A DNA stretch of 64,000 nucleotides from an uncultured Gemella sp. GTDB lineage: Bacteria > Bacillota > Bacilli > Staphylococcales > Gemellaceae. A model generated the notes under the pieces. It did not search any database. It was given only the letters and a program-made list of their open reading frames with translations, and was not told the DNA's origin. Shown here piece after piece: positions 49,304 to 57,900 of the stretch. Numbering within the stretch: the first letter of the stretch is position 1; each line of letters starts with the position of its first letter. Location: NCBI GenBank assembly GCA_900555985.1, contig USNF01000002.1:1-64000 (forward strand), in the 5' to 3' direction. A program made the translations under genes and the position numbers.

Positions 49304-50798
49304 CGTTATCCTCTCTTTCTCTCGAATATCTGTTTGTTATATCTTTTAAAAATTCTTTCTTCTCTTCTGTTAGATCTTCCGCAAGCATTCTCCATTCCCA
49401 GTTTCCTCCAACTGTTGACGGAACATTCATTCTACTACTTGCATCTTTATCTAATAAATCTTGCATTGTTACAATTGAATAATCACTAACTGATGAATGA
49501 ATACCACGAATCATCGCTTGTGTAATGGTTTCATCATCACGTTGATTTAAATACTCAGCTACTAATTTTTGTTCATCATCACTTAGTTTTTCATACCAAC
49601 CATTTACGACATCATTATCATGTGTACCTGTGTAGGCCACACTATTAGCTGTATAATTATGTGGTAAATCTAAACTATCGTGGTCAGGGAACGCAAATTG
49701 AAGTATTTTCATACCTGGGTATCCTGAATCATCTAATAATTTTTCTGCTTTCGCATCAATAAATCCTAGGTTTTCTGCGATAATTGGTAAATCACCTAAT
49801 TGTTCTTTAATTTTTTCAAATAGTTCGATACCAGGACCTTCTTCCCATGTACCATTTACAGCATCTTCTGCATCTCTATCAATTTGCCAAAAATCTGAGA
49901 AACCTTTAAAGTGGTCTATTCTTAGTACATCATAAATTTTAAAACTCTCTTGTACTCTATAAACCCACCAAGAATAGTTTTGCTCTTTATGTTTTTTCCA
50001 ATCATAAATTGGGTTCCCCCAAAGTTGACCAGTTGGACTAAAGTCATCAGCTGGACACCCTGCTACATATAGAGGTTCATTGTTTTCATCAATTTTAAAT
50101 AGCTCTGGCATTGTCCACATTTCAACACTGTCACCACTAACATAAATTGGCATATCACCTATTATTTTTATACCTTTTTCATTTGCATATTTTTTAAGTT
50201 CTAGCCATTGTTTAAAGAAGAAGTATTGAGTTACAGTATAGTATCTAATACTATCTTTTAATTCCGCTCTATATCTTTCTCTAGCTTGTTGTTCACCACG
50301 TTTTATATCTTCATCCCAGTGATTAAGGCTTTGATATCCAAAACTTTCTTTTATAGCCATGTATTCTGCATAGTCAGGTAGCCAACTTGAATTTTCTTGT
50401 TCAAATTTTTCTATTTCTTGTAAAATACTCTTGTTTTGTTTTGTATTTTCTACTGCTTTTTCTAAAATAGGTCTTCTTACATTAAACAATAATTCATAAT
50501 CTACTTTTTCTTTATTATCACCAAAGCTTACTCCTTTGTAATCACTTTTTTCTAATAAGCCTGCTTCACTAAGTAATTCAAAGTCGATTAAGTTTAAATT
50601 CCCTGCTACTGCAGAAAAACTTTGGTATGGTGAATCTCCATAACTTGTAGTTGTTAATGGTAATATTTGCCAATATGTTTGATCTGTTTCTTCTAAAAAG
50701 TCAACAAATTCATAGGCACTTTTACCAAAAGTACCGATACCAAATTCACCTGGTAAAGATGTAATATGCATTAAAATACCACTTGAGCGTTTTTTCAT
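49293..50798 (-). CDS. malQ: 4-alpha-glucanotransferase (amylomaltase)
   Basis: 501-residue GH77 enzyme that transfers maltosyl units to build longer maltodextrins and releases glucose. The N-terminus KKRSSGILMHITSLPGEFGIG is characteristic, and the catalytic set is seen in DVLRIDHFKGF (nucleophile Asp), PIIAENLGFI (acid/base Glu) and AYTGTHDNDVVNGWY (stabilising Asp). It is first in the operon malQ-glgP-mapP-malP. Its ATG follows GGAGGA. Maltodextrins from MalQ are the substrate of the downstream phosphorylase. Confidence 0.95.
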   Translation of the reverse strand: MKKRSSGILMHITSLPGEFGIGTFGKSAYEFVDFLEETDQTYWQILPLTTTSYGDSPYQSFSAVAGNLNLIDFELLSEAGLLEKSDYKGVSFGDNKEKVDYELLFNVRRPILEKAVENTKQNKSILQEIEKFEQENSSWLPDYAEYMAIKESFGYQSLNHWDEDIKRGEQQARERYRAELKDSIRYYTVTQYFFFKQWLELKKYANEKGIKIIGDMPIYVSGDSVEMWTMPELFKIDENNEPLYVAGCPADDFSPTGQLWGNPIYDWKKHKEQNYSWWVYRVQESFKIYDVLRIDHFKGFSDFWQIDRDAEDAVNGTWEEGPGIELFEKIKEQLGDLPIIAENLGFIDAKAEKLLDDSGYPGMKILQFAFPDHDSLDLPHNYTANSVAYTGTHDNDVVNGWYEKLSDDEQKLVAEYLNQRDDETITQAMIRGIHSSVSDYSIVTMQDLLDKDASSRMNVPSTVGGNWEWRMLAEDLTEEKKEFLKDITNRYSREREDNDEI

Positions 50799-50853
50799 CT
50801 ATAAATCCTCCATAAGTTTGCTATTAACATAATCTTATCTCTCAACACTAATT

Positions 50854-50927
50854 ATTATAAATAAAACGGTTTAATTTGTCAATACATTTATGTAATTCTT
50901 TTATTATATTTTTCGTACATTTACGTA
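50854..50927 (-). promoter_or_regulatory. mal operon promoter with two GntR-type operator sites
   Basis: The minus-strand promoter TTGACA (50877-50882), 17-base spacer, TATAAT (50854-50859) is a perfect consensus. Two palindromic sites, TACATTTATGTA (50883-50894) and TACATTTACGTA (50916-50927), have centres 33 bases apart, three helical turns, and the first abuts the -35. They are likely sites for the GntR regulator encoded alongside. AAAACGGTTT (50864-50873) in the spacer resembles a cre half-match. Confidence 0.75.
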
Positions 50928-50962
50928 TATGTTGAAAACGTGAGGAAACTTATTCTTAATAG

Positions 50963-50991
50963 TTGATTTTTTTATTAAAGACATTTATAAT
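50963..50991 (+). promoter_or_regulatory. promoter of the GntR regulator gene
   Basis: TTGATT (50963-50968), 17-base spacer, TATAAT (50986-50991), 34 bases before the regulator start. It diverges from the mal operon promoter and shares its operator region. TTGAAAACGTGAGGAA (50932-50947) is a weak cre-like match. Confidence 0.7.
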
Positions 50992-51024
50992 ATTTAATTG
51001 ATAAATATAAAGGATAGAAGTAAC

Positions 51025-51732
51025 ATGAGTAAATATAAACAAGTATATAATGATATAAAAAATAAGATAGATACACGTTATTATAAACGTAATACAGAAT
51101 TACCAAGTGAAAATGAATTAGTTAAGGAATACGGATACTCTAAAGATACTATAAGGAAAGCCTTATCTTTACTTGAAATTAATGGTTATATCCAAAAAAT
51201 TAAAGGAAAAAATTCTTTAATCCTTGGACATGGCCGTATAAAAAATAATTATCTTGGAAATATAAAAACATCTTCAGAATTAAATATTGATGGAAAATAT
51301 GAGATAACAACAAATCTTGAGTCTCTTTATATAATTCAAGGCGAAGAAAAAATTATGAAGATTTTTGGCGCTAAAGAGAATGAAGATTTTTACCGTGTTA
51401 GTAGAAGTAGAACAATTAATGGGGAACGTTTAGAATATGAAGTTTCATATTTTAATCGCGAATTAGTACCCTTTCTTAATAAAGAAATTGCTGAATCGTC
51501 AATTTATAAATATTTAGAAGATGAACTAGGCCTTAAGATTACTCATTCTAGAAGAGAGATTTCTTTCAGATACGCTAATGATGAAGAAAAAATGCATATG
51601 GACTTAGGGGAATATAATATGGTTGCAGTTGTTGAAAGTACTACATATTTATCAAATGGAAATATACTACAATACGGAATACTGAGTTATCGACCTGATA
51701 AATTTACCTTTGTTACTATGGCTAAAAGATAA
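51025..51732 (+). CDS. malR: GntR/HutC-family regulator of the maltose operon
   Basis: 235-residue repressor-type protein. The N-terminal winged helix (about 1-70) shows ELPSENELVKEYGYSKDTIR and KALSLLEINGYIQKI; the C-terminal UTRA ligand-binding domain (about 85-235) includes YRVSRSRTINGERLEYEVSY. This is the TreR/HutC type that senses a phosphosugar or small ligand. It is transcribed divergently from malQ-glgP-mapP-malP and twin palindromes lie between. The ligand is probably maltose or maltose 6'-phosphate. The frame opens 27 bases earlier with TTG; ATG at 51025 with AAGGA upstream is taken. The name malR is positional. Confidence 0.85.
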   Translation: MSKYKQVYNDIKNKIDTRYYKRNTELPSENELVKEYGYSKDTIRKALSLLEINGYIQKIKGKNSLILGHGRIKNNYLGNIKTSSELNIDGKYEITTNLESLYIIQGEEKIMKIFGAKENEDFYRVSRSRTINGERLEYEVSYFNRELVPFLNKEIAESSIYKYLEDELGLKITHSRREISFRYANDEEKMHMDLGEYNMVAVVESTTYLSNGNILQYGILSYRPDKFTFVTMAKR

Positions 51733-51765
51733 AAAAGATGCTAATTTAAAATTAGCATCTTTTTT
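51731..51765. terminator. bidirectional terminator between malR and pgi
   Basis: GATGCTAAT / ATTAGCATC plus flanking A6/T6 form a long stem with a 5-base loop between convergent genes. It starts at the malR stop codon. Confidence 0.9.
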
Positions 51766-51769
51766 AATT

Positions 51770-53119
51770 TTATTTTAATCTATCTTCTAATTCTGCTTTT
51801 AAATCTTCAAATCCAGGTTTACCTAGTAAAGCAAACATATTTTTCTTATATGCTTCTACTCCAGGTTGGTCAAATGGATTTAATCCTTGCATATATCCAG
51901 AAATAGCTACTGCTTTTTCAAAGAAGTACACTAAGTATCCAAATGTAAATTCACTCATATCTGGAAGTTCTACTACAAAGTTAGGTACTCCACCATCTGT
52001 GTGAGCAAGTAATGTCCCTTCGAATGCTTTAGTATTAACGAAGTCCATAGTTTTACCTGCTAAGTAGTTTAGTCCATCTAAATTATTATCTGCTTCTTTT
52101 AACTCGATATCTTTGTTTGGAGTTTTAACTTTAAGAATAGTTTCTAATAAAATACGACGTCCTTCTTGAACATATTGTCCCATTGAGTGTAAATCTGTTG
52201 AGAAGCATACGCTTGATGGATATAATGCTTTTCCATCTTTACCTTCAGATTCACCATAAAGTTGTTTCCACCACTCATTGAAGTAAACCATTGATGGTTC
52301 ATATGAAACTAATATTTCTATTAATTTTCCTTTTTGTTGAAGAATATTGCGCATTACTGCATATTGATAAGCAATATTTGTACTTAAATCTGGTGTAGAA
52401 AGTTGATCTTGAGCTAACTTAGCTCCTTCCATCATTTTATCAATATCTACTCCACTAACAGCTATAGGTAATAATCCTACCGCTGTAAGTACTGTGAAAC
52501 GTCCACCTACATCATCAGGTACAACAAATGTTTCATATCCTTCATCATCTGCAAGAGATTTTAGAGCTCCTCTTGCTCTATCTGTTGTAGCAAAAATTCT
52601 TTCTTTTGCTCCTTCTTTCCCATATTTTTCTTCTAATAATTCTTTAAAAATACGGAATGCAATCGCAGGCTCAGTAGTAGTTCCTGATTTAGAAATTACA
52701 TTTACTGAGAAATCTTTACCTGTAGTTTTTAAGTAGTTTACTAATTCTGCTGTATATGTTGAAGAAATAGTATGTCCTACAAAGAATACTTGTGGTGTTT
52801 TTCTATCTTTTTCATAAAAATTATAGAAATTATCATTTAGCATCTCAATAGCTGCACGAGCACCTAGGTAAGAACCTCCAATTCCAATAACAACAAGTAC
52901 ATCAGAATTGTTTTGAATTTTTTTACTTGCTTCTTTTATTCTAGCAAATTCTTCTTTATCATAATTAGTTGGTAATTCTAACCATCCTAAAAAGTCATTA
53001 CCTACACCTGTTTTGTTATGTAATTGTTCATGAGCTACTTTTACATAACCTTCCATATTTTTAACTTCTTGTTCATTAAAGAAATTTAATGCCTTTGAAT
53101 AATCAAAATTTAAATGCAT
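51770..53119 (-). CDS. pgi: glucose-6-phosphate isomerase
   Basis: 449-residue enzyme converting glucose 6-phosphate and fructose 6-phosphate. The SIS-fold phosphosugar motifs are clear: VVIGIGGSYLGARA, NVISKSGTTTEPAIAF, GGRFTVLTAVGLLP and the catalytic His/Lys regions. The length is that of Bacillus-type Pgi. The start at 53119 follows AAGGAG; the ORF opens 24 bases earlier. It is 24 bases after glmR on the same strand, so it belongs to rapZ-glmR-pgi. The link is sensible, because GlmR senses UDP-GlcNAc and controls use of fructose 6-phosphate for wall precursors. Confidence 0.95.
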   Translation of the reverse strand: MHLNFDYSKALNFFNEQEVKNMEGYVKVAHEQLHNKTGVGNDFLGWLELPTNYDKEEFARIKEASKKIQNNSDVLVVIGIGGSYLGARAAIEMLNDNFYNFYEKDRKTPQVFFVGHTISSTYTAELVNYLKTTGKDFSVNVISKSGTTTEPAIAFRIFKELLEEKYGKEGAKERIFATTDRARGALKSLADDEGYETFVVPDDVGGRFTVLTAVGLLPIAVSGVDIDKMMEGAKLAQDQLSTPDLSTNIAYQYAVMRNILQQKGKLIEILVSYEPSMVYFNEWWKQLYGESEGKDGKALYPSSVCFSTDLHSMGQYVQEGRRILLETILKVKTPNKDIELKEADNNLDGLNYLAGKTMDFVNTKAFEGTLLAHTDGGVPNFVVELPDMSEFTFGYLVYFFEKAVAISGYMQGLNPFDQPGVEAYKKNMFALLGKPGFEDLKAELEDRLK

Positions 53120-53143
53120 GTTCCTTCTCCTTTTTTTTAACAT

Positions 53144-54127
53144 TTACTTTTTATTATAAATCATTGTTGGCTTGTCGTCTATAATATAATTATAAATTAA
53201 TTCAGAAACTTTTTCTGCATTGTGTCTAATTGTATTATTTTCAACAATTCCAACATCATTATTTTCTATTAATTCAATACCTAATTCAGCGATTTTTTCA
53301 TAATCAATTTCAACCGCTTCTTGTTTTTCTTTACGATATCTTGCTAAAACATCTTCATCAAATACTCTTGAATTAGCTATAACTATATCAAAAATATTTT
53401 CACCCACATGTTTATTTATTGCTTCAATATGATCTGATACTTTAAAATTATCAGTCTCACCATGTTGGGTCATTACATTACTGATATATATTTTTTTAGC
53501 AGTACTTTCTCTTATTTTTTCAGAAACCTGTGAAATAACTAGGTTTGGTATTATTGATGTATATAAACTACCCGGTCCCATAACAATATAGTCTGCATCT
53601 TCTATTGCTTTTAGGACATCTTCATTAGCTTTAACCCTAGTTGGTGTTATATATACATGATCAATAACCCCTCCAGCTTTTGTTATAGAAGATTCTCCTC
53701 TTATTATTTCTCCAGTTGATAATACCGCATTTAAAGTGGCTATATCATTAGTAGTAGGCAATACAGTACCTCTAACATTTAATATCTTACTCATCACCTT
53801 TACAGCCGTTGAAAAATCACCATGTATATCTGTCATAGCTGCTAGCATAAGATTTCCTACTGGATGTCCCTTTACTTCTCCACTGTCAAATCTATACTGG
53901 AACATTTTTTCCAAATATGGCTCTACATCTGATAATGCTGCTATTACATTTCTTATATCACCTGGTGATGGAATATTCATATCACTTCTGATTTTACCAG
54001 AACTTCCGCCATCATCTGCTACAGTAACTATTGCCGTTAAATCAAGAGGATATTTTTTTAATCCTCTAAGAAGAACTGATAACCCTGTTCCCCCTCCTAT
54101 AGTTACAACTTTTACTTTTGCTCTCAT
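53144..54127 (-). CDS. glmR: YvcK/GlmR gluconeogenesis and cell-wall precursor regulator
   Basis: 327-residue protein of the CofD-like UPF0052 family. The N-terminal nucleotide-sugar motif is VVTIGGGTGLSVLLRGLK, followed by TVADDGGSSGKIRSD and PGDIRNVIAALS; MGPGSLYTSIIPNLV is conserved further on. In Bacillus the protein binds UDP-GlcNAc and activates glucosamine-6-phosphate synthase when sugar is short. Its start ATG (54125-54127) has GGTAGG upstream; a GTG codon lies directly before. It follows rapZ by 6 bases, the conserved order, but the usual next gene whiA is replaced by pgi. Confidence 0.92.
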   Translation of the reverse strand: MRAKVKVVTIGGGTGLSVLLRGLKKYPLDLTAIVTVADDGGSSGKIRSDMNIPSPGDIRNVIAALSDVEPYLEKMFQYRFDSGEVKGHPVGNLMLAAMTDIHGDFSTAVKVMSKILNVRGTVLPTTNDIATLNAVLSTGEIIRGESSITKAGGVIDHVYITPTRVKANEDVLKAIEDADYIVMGPGSLYTSIIPNLVISQVSEKIRESTAKKIYISNVMTQHGETDNFKVSDHIEAINKHVGENIFDIVIANSRVFDEDVLARYRKEKQEAVEIDYEKIAELGIELIENNDVGIVENNTIRHNAEKVSELIYNYIIDDKPTMIYNKK

Positions 54128-54133
54128 CACTTA

Positions 54134-54994
54134 CTACCTACCCTTATCTATATCTCTATGTTCAAGATAAACTCTATAGCCTAATTTTGCTATATCTTCA
54201 TGTAGTTTTCTAGCTACACTCACCGAACGGTGTTTCCCACCAGTACAACCTACTGCTATAGCTACCTTATCTCTTCCTTCATATTGGTATTTATCAATCA
54301 TAAAGAACATCAATTCTTTATATTTTTCATAAAATTCTTTTGTTACTTCGTCATCAAAAACGTAGTTAAACACATCTTCATCTTGACCTGTCTTTTCTCT
54401 AAGTTCATTTATATAAAATGGATTTTTTAAAAAGCGAACATCGACAATATTATCAGCATCTATTGGAACTCCATATTTATATCCAAAGCTAGAAACTGTA
54501 ATATGATAACTGTCTTTTTTCTCAATTCCAAAGTCTCCTAAAATTTTACTTTGAAGATCTTTCACACTATATGCAGTCGTATTATAGATATAATTTGCTA
54601 AACCTTTTATATCTTCCATATCCTTTCTTTCTTGTTTTATACCTTCAAGTAACCCAAACTCTGATGAAAGTGGATGATTTTTTCTTGTTTCTTTATATCT
54701 ATTTACAATTACTTGATCATCACAATCTAAAAAGATAATTTTTGTATCAAAGTACTCATTTTGCTGAATCTTCTTAAGTACTTCTTTTAAATCTACAAAA
54801 AGATGTTTACTTCTTATATCAATACTTATAGCTGTCTTATCAAGTTCTTTTTCCTCAATAATTCTTAAAAAATCTTCTACTACTAGGCCTGGTAAATTAT
54901 CAGTACAAAAATATCCTTGATTTTCAAAAATATTCAATGCTGTATTTTTACCTGCCCCACTCATTCCTGTGATTATTACTAATTTCTTTTTCAT
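54134..54994 (-). CDS. rapZ: RapZ (YvcJ) nucleotide-binding protein
   Basis: 286-residue P-loop protein of the RapZ family. The Walker A is GMSGAGKN (10-17). DKTAISIDIRSKH forms the Walker B region, and the C-terminal domain has the conserved VAIAVGCTGGKHRSVSVA and YLEHRDID. In Escherichia coli RapZ targets the GlmZ RNA; in Bacillus the role of YvcJ is less clear. It is the first of rapZ-glmR-pgi and is closely spaced with glmR. The start is preceded by an A-rich, weak ribosome site. Confidence 0.95.
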   Translation of the reverse strand: MKKKLVIITGMSGAGKNTALNIFENQGYFCTDNLPGLVVEDFLRIIEEKELDKTAISIDIRSKHLFVDLKEVLKKIQQNEYFDTKIIFLDCDDQVIVNRYKETRKNHPLSSEFGLLEGIKQERKDMEDIKGLANYIYNTTAYSVKDLQSKILGDFGIEKKDSYHITVSSFGYKYGVPIDADNIVDVRFLKNPFYINELREKTGQDEDVFNYVFDDEVTKEFYEKYKELMFFMIDKYQYEGRDKVAIAVGCTGGKHRSVSVARKLHEDIAKLGYRVYLEHRDIDKGR

Positions 54995-55105
54995 AACTAC
55001 ACATCCATTTGATTAATAATTAGTTATTTTGCAAAATAAAATACAAAATTCTATTTCTTATTTTACACTAAATACTTAATTTTGTGAAATATTAAAGAAT
55101 AAAAA

Positions 55106-55151
55106 ACTACAAAGAAGAGAATATTTTTCTATATCCTCTTCTTTGTAGTTT
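55106..55151 (-). terminator. terminator of the class A PBP gene
   Basis: Perfect 15-bp stem AACTACAAAGAAGAG / CTCTTCTTTGTAGTT with a 16-base loop that can pair further (AATAT/ATATC). Confidence 0.85.
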
Positions 55152-55160
55152 AATTAATTA

Positions 55161-57680
55161 TTAGTTATTATTGCCGCTCCGTGTGCTTGGCTGGTTATTC
55201 CTACTATTCTGATTTCGAGAACTATTGGTGTTATTATTGCTTCGACTGTTGTTTGAATTAGTATTGTTGCTATTATTATTGCTACTATTACTATTGTTAT
55301 CATTATTGTCGTTGTCATTATTATCATTATTGTTATCATTATTCTGATTTCTCTTAGAATTTTCTTCTTGTTGACGTTTTTGTTGTTCTTCTATTTGACG
55401 TCTTTCACTTTCAGTAATAATTTTTACTCCACCATTTATAGATCCCACATTTTTTGGAACTGAGAAACCACCCGGTCTATGTATACTAATAATGTTTTGC
55501 ATATTTATTCTATATAAAATTTGTGTCTTTTGGGTATCCGACTCTGTCATATACTTAGTAGGACCATCTATTGAATCAAATCCTTGCCATACCGCTAGTG
55601 TATAGTTACTTGTATATCCTACTACCCAAGAGTCTTTTGAATAGTTGTCAGCATCAAATTTATATTTATCTATTTCGGCTTGTCCAAATGTTGTTGTACC
55701 TGTTTTTACCGCCATATCAGCTCCACTGATTCTAGCATTTTTTGCAGTTCCATTTACAACATTTCTTAACATTGAAGTCATTATATAAGCTGTAGAATCT
55801 TTTATAACTTGTTTTCTGTCATCTGTACTAAAGCTTTTAACTTCTTTTCCTTCATTATCATATACTTTCTTAATAGCTTTTGGAGTAGCATAATATCCAT
55901 TATTACTAAACGGTACATATGCTGCCGCCATTTGAAGTGGAGAATATCCATCACTACTTCCTCCAATAGGTGTAGTTAATGAATCATCTGTAACACTCAT
56001 ACCTACTTTACTTGCATATTCTTTAACTCTATTAAAGCCAACTTCTTGATAAGCTTTTACAGCAGGTATATTATACGACATCATTAAAGCATTATTAATT
56101 GTAATATTACCATGATATTGTCTATCCCAGTTTTGGATTTGTGTTCCTTGAATTTTACTATCATTAATAGTGTGATCAGAACCCCAATTTAAATATTCAA
56201 TTGCTGGTCCATACGCAAGTATAGGTTTAATCGCTGATCCTGGTTGTAATTTTGACTGAGTAGCAATATTATACCCATTGAATTTTTGATTTTTTCCACC
56301 ATAAACAGCTGCTATTCCACTATTATCATTTTTTAGAACTACCATTGCTACATCACTTGCTTGTTTAATACCTGCAGAGTTATTTGTAACACTATCAGTT
56401 ACTGATTTTTGAATATCTGGATCTAGATTTGTATAAATTTTTAAACCTAGGTTTAATACGTCACCTTCATAGTCTTTATATTCTTTACTGCTTTTTAGTT
56501 CATTAACAATTTGGTTCATATAACCAGTGTATCTGCTATCGAATTCACTTGACATAATTACTCGTTCATCTGAATTTCTAGATACTATACCATCCATAAC
56601 ATTTGTTTTTTTAGCCGCTTCAGCTTCTGCTTCTGTTATTTTACCATGATATTGCATCAAGTAAAGAACTGTATCACGTCGTGCTTTTGCAGCTTCTGGA
56701 TTATCATATGGATTATAAGTATTAGGGTGCTGCGGAATACCAGCAAGCAGTGCTTTTTGTGGTAAAGTAAGTTGATCTAAATCTTTATTATAGTAATATT
56801 TTGCAGCTGTTTTTAAACCATAAACACCATCTGAATAGTATATTCTATTCACATACATAGTGAAAATACTTTCTTTATCATAATTTTGTTCTAGTTTATA
56901 AGCTAAGTATGCTTCTTGAACCTTACGTTTAACACTCTTATTATCATCTAAAAATGTTCGTTTTATAAGTTGTTGTGAGATAGTTGATCCACCTTGAGAA
57001 CCAAATCCACTTGTAAGGTTAGATACTACTGCTCCCACTAAACGACGATAGTCTACTGCTCCATGTTCAAAGAATCTATTATCCTCTGTAGCGAGTATTG
57101 CATCTTGCATTTGTTGAGGAATATCAGCAGTTTCTAAGTTTTCTCCTACTTGATTCCCTAATTTAGCTATTTCATTATTATTAACATCATAAACTATTGT
57201 TCTAGAATTATTATCTAATATTTTTGAATCAAATGCTGGTGCTTGATATATCCAAAATACACATAAGAAAAATATAGCTATAATCGCTGCACTTGCTGCA
57301 TATAATCCATATTTTAGAGCTTTCATCCACTTACTGTTTTTAATCTTTTTAGTATTTGGATTACTTATTCTATTTGGTCTCTTATTATTATTATTATTTG
57401 GATTAGGTCCCTTACCACCACTTGGTCTTCCCATTTGTTGTCTTAAAGGATTTTGTCTTTGTTGTGAATTAGGTCTTTGGTTACTTCCCATTGGTCTTTG
57501 ATTTGTTCCACTAGACCTAGTCCCACTCCTTCTCATTTCTTCACCATTTAACGGTCTTCTTTGTTGATTATTAGATTGAGAATTGTTTCCTCTAGATATA
57601 TATCCACCTGGCATAACACTTTTCTTACCTTGGGAAATTCTATTCCTCCTTGAAAGACGTTCATTATTATTTTCCGCCAT
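55161..57680 (-). CDS. ponA: class A penicillin-binding protein (PBP1A)
   Basis: 839-residue bifunctional peptidoglycan synthase. A long Arg/Asn/Gln-rich cytoplasmic N-terminus (about 1-118) leads to one membrane segment (122-146). The GT51 glycosyltransferase has the catalytic Glu E199 in LATEDNRFFEHG and the second motif GSTISQQLIKRTF. The transpeptidase shows S482-A-I-K485 (SxxK), S535-Y-N537 (SxN) and K659-T-G661 (KTG). The last about 75 residues are an Asn/Ser/Asp low-complexity tail outside the cell. It is followed by its terminator and is monocistronic. Family and activity are certain; the long Asn-rich ends are unusual in extent but known in cocci. Confidence 0.96.
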   Translation of the reverse strand: MAENNNERLSRRNRISQGKKSVMPGGYISRGNNSQSNNQQRRPLNGEEMRRSGTRSSGTNQRPMGSNQRPNSQQRQNPLRQQMGRPSGGKGPNPNNNNNKRPNRISNPNTKKIKNSKWMKALKYGLYAASAAIIAIFFLCVFWIYQAPAFDSKILDNNSRTIVYDVNNNEIAKLGNQVGENLETADIPQQMQDAILATEDNRFFEHGAVDYRRLVGAVVSNLTSGFGSQGGSTISQQLIKRTFLDDNKSVKRKVQEAYLAYKLEQNYDKESIFTMYVNRIYYSDGVYGLKTAAKYYYNKDLDQLTLPQKALLAGIPQHPNTYNPYDNPEAAKARRDTVLYLMQYHGKITEAEAEAAKKTNVMDGIVSRNSDERVIMSSEFDSRYTGYMNQIVNELKSSKEYKDYEGDVLNLGLKIYTNLDPDIQKSVTDSVTNNSAGIKQASDVAMVVLKNDNSGIAAVYGGKNQKFNGYNIATQSKLQPGSAIKPILAYGPAIEYLNWGSDHTINDSKIQGTQIQNWDRQYHGNITINNALMMSYNIPAVKAYQEVGFNRVKEYASKVGMSVTDDSLTTPIGGSSDGYSPLQMAAAYVPFSNNGYYATPKAIKKVYDNEGKEVKSFSTDDRKQVIKDSTAYIMTSMLRNVVNGTAKNARISGADMAVKTGTTTFGQAEIDKYKFDADNYSKDSWVVGYTSNYTLAVWQGFDSIDGPTKYMTESDTQKTQILYRINMQNIISIHRPGGFSVPKNVGSINGGVKIITESERRQIEEQQKRQQEENSKRNQNNDNNNDNNDNDNNDNNSNSSNNNSNNTNSNNSRSNNNTNSSRNQNSRNNQPSTRSGNNN

Positions 57681-57849
57681 TGTATATCCTCTCTTTATCG
57701 TATTATTTACTTTCCTTCATAAAATATAACTTTACTATATTAATTTTAATTTAAATTAAAAAAAAAATCAATTTTAATAGTATAATATTTCAATTTATCT
57801 TTATTTTTTAATATTTTTGTAATATAAATTACTTGTTTTACATAAAAAA

Positions 57850-57878
57850 GGGATAACTTTTTTTTTATAAGTTATCCC
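57850..57878 (-). terminator. terminator of the MalY-type aminotransferase gene
   Basis: GGGATAACTT / AAGTTATCCC forms a 10-bp stem, followed on the minus strand by a T run (from AAAAAA at 57844-57849), 22 bases past the stop. Confidence 0.85.
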
Positions 57879-57900
57879 CATTAGATGTCGTTAATTACAA

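Noticed and set aside
55154..55339. 61-codon Ile/Thr-rich frame in the PBP tail
   Set aside because: It is an out-of-frame reading of the Asn-rich low-complexity repeat codons.
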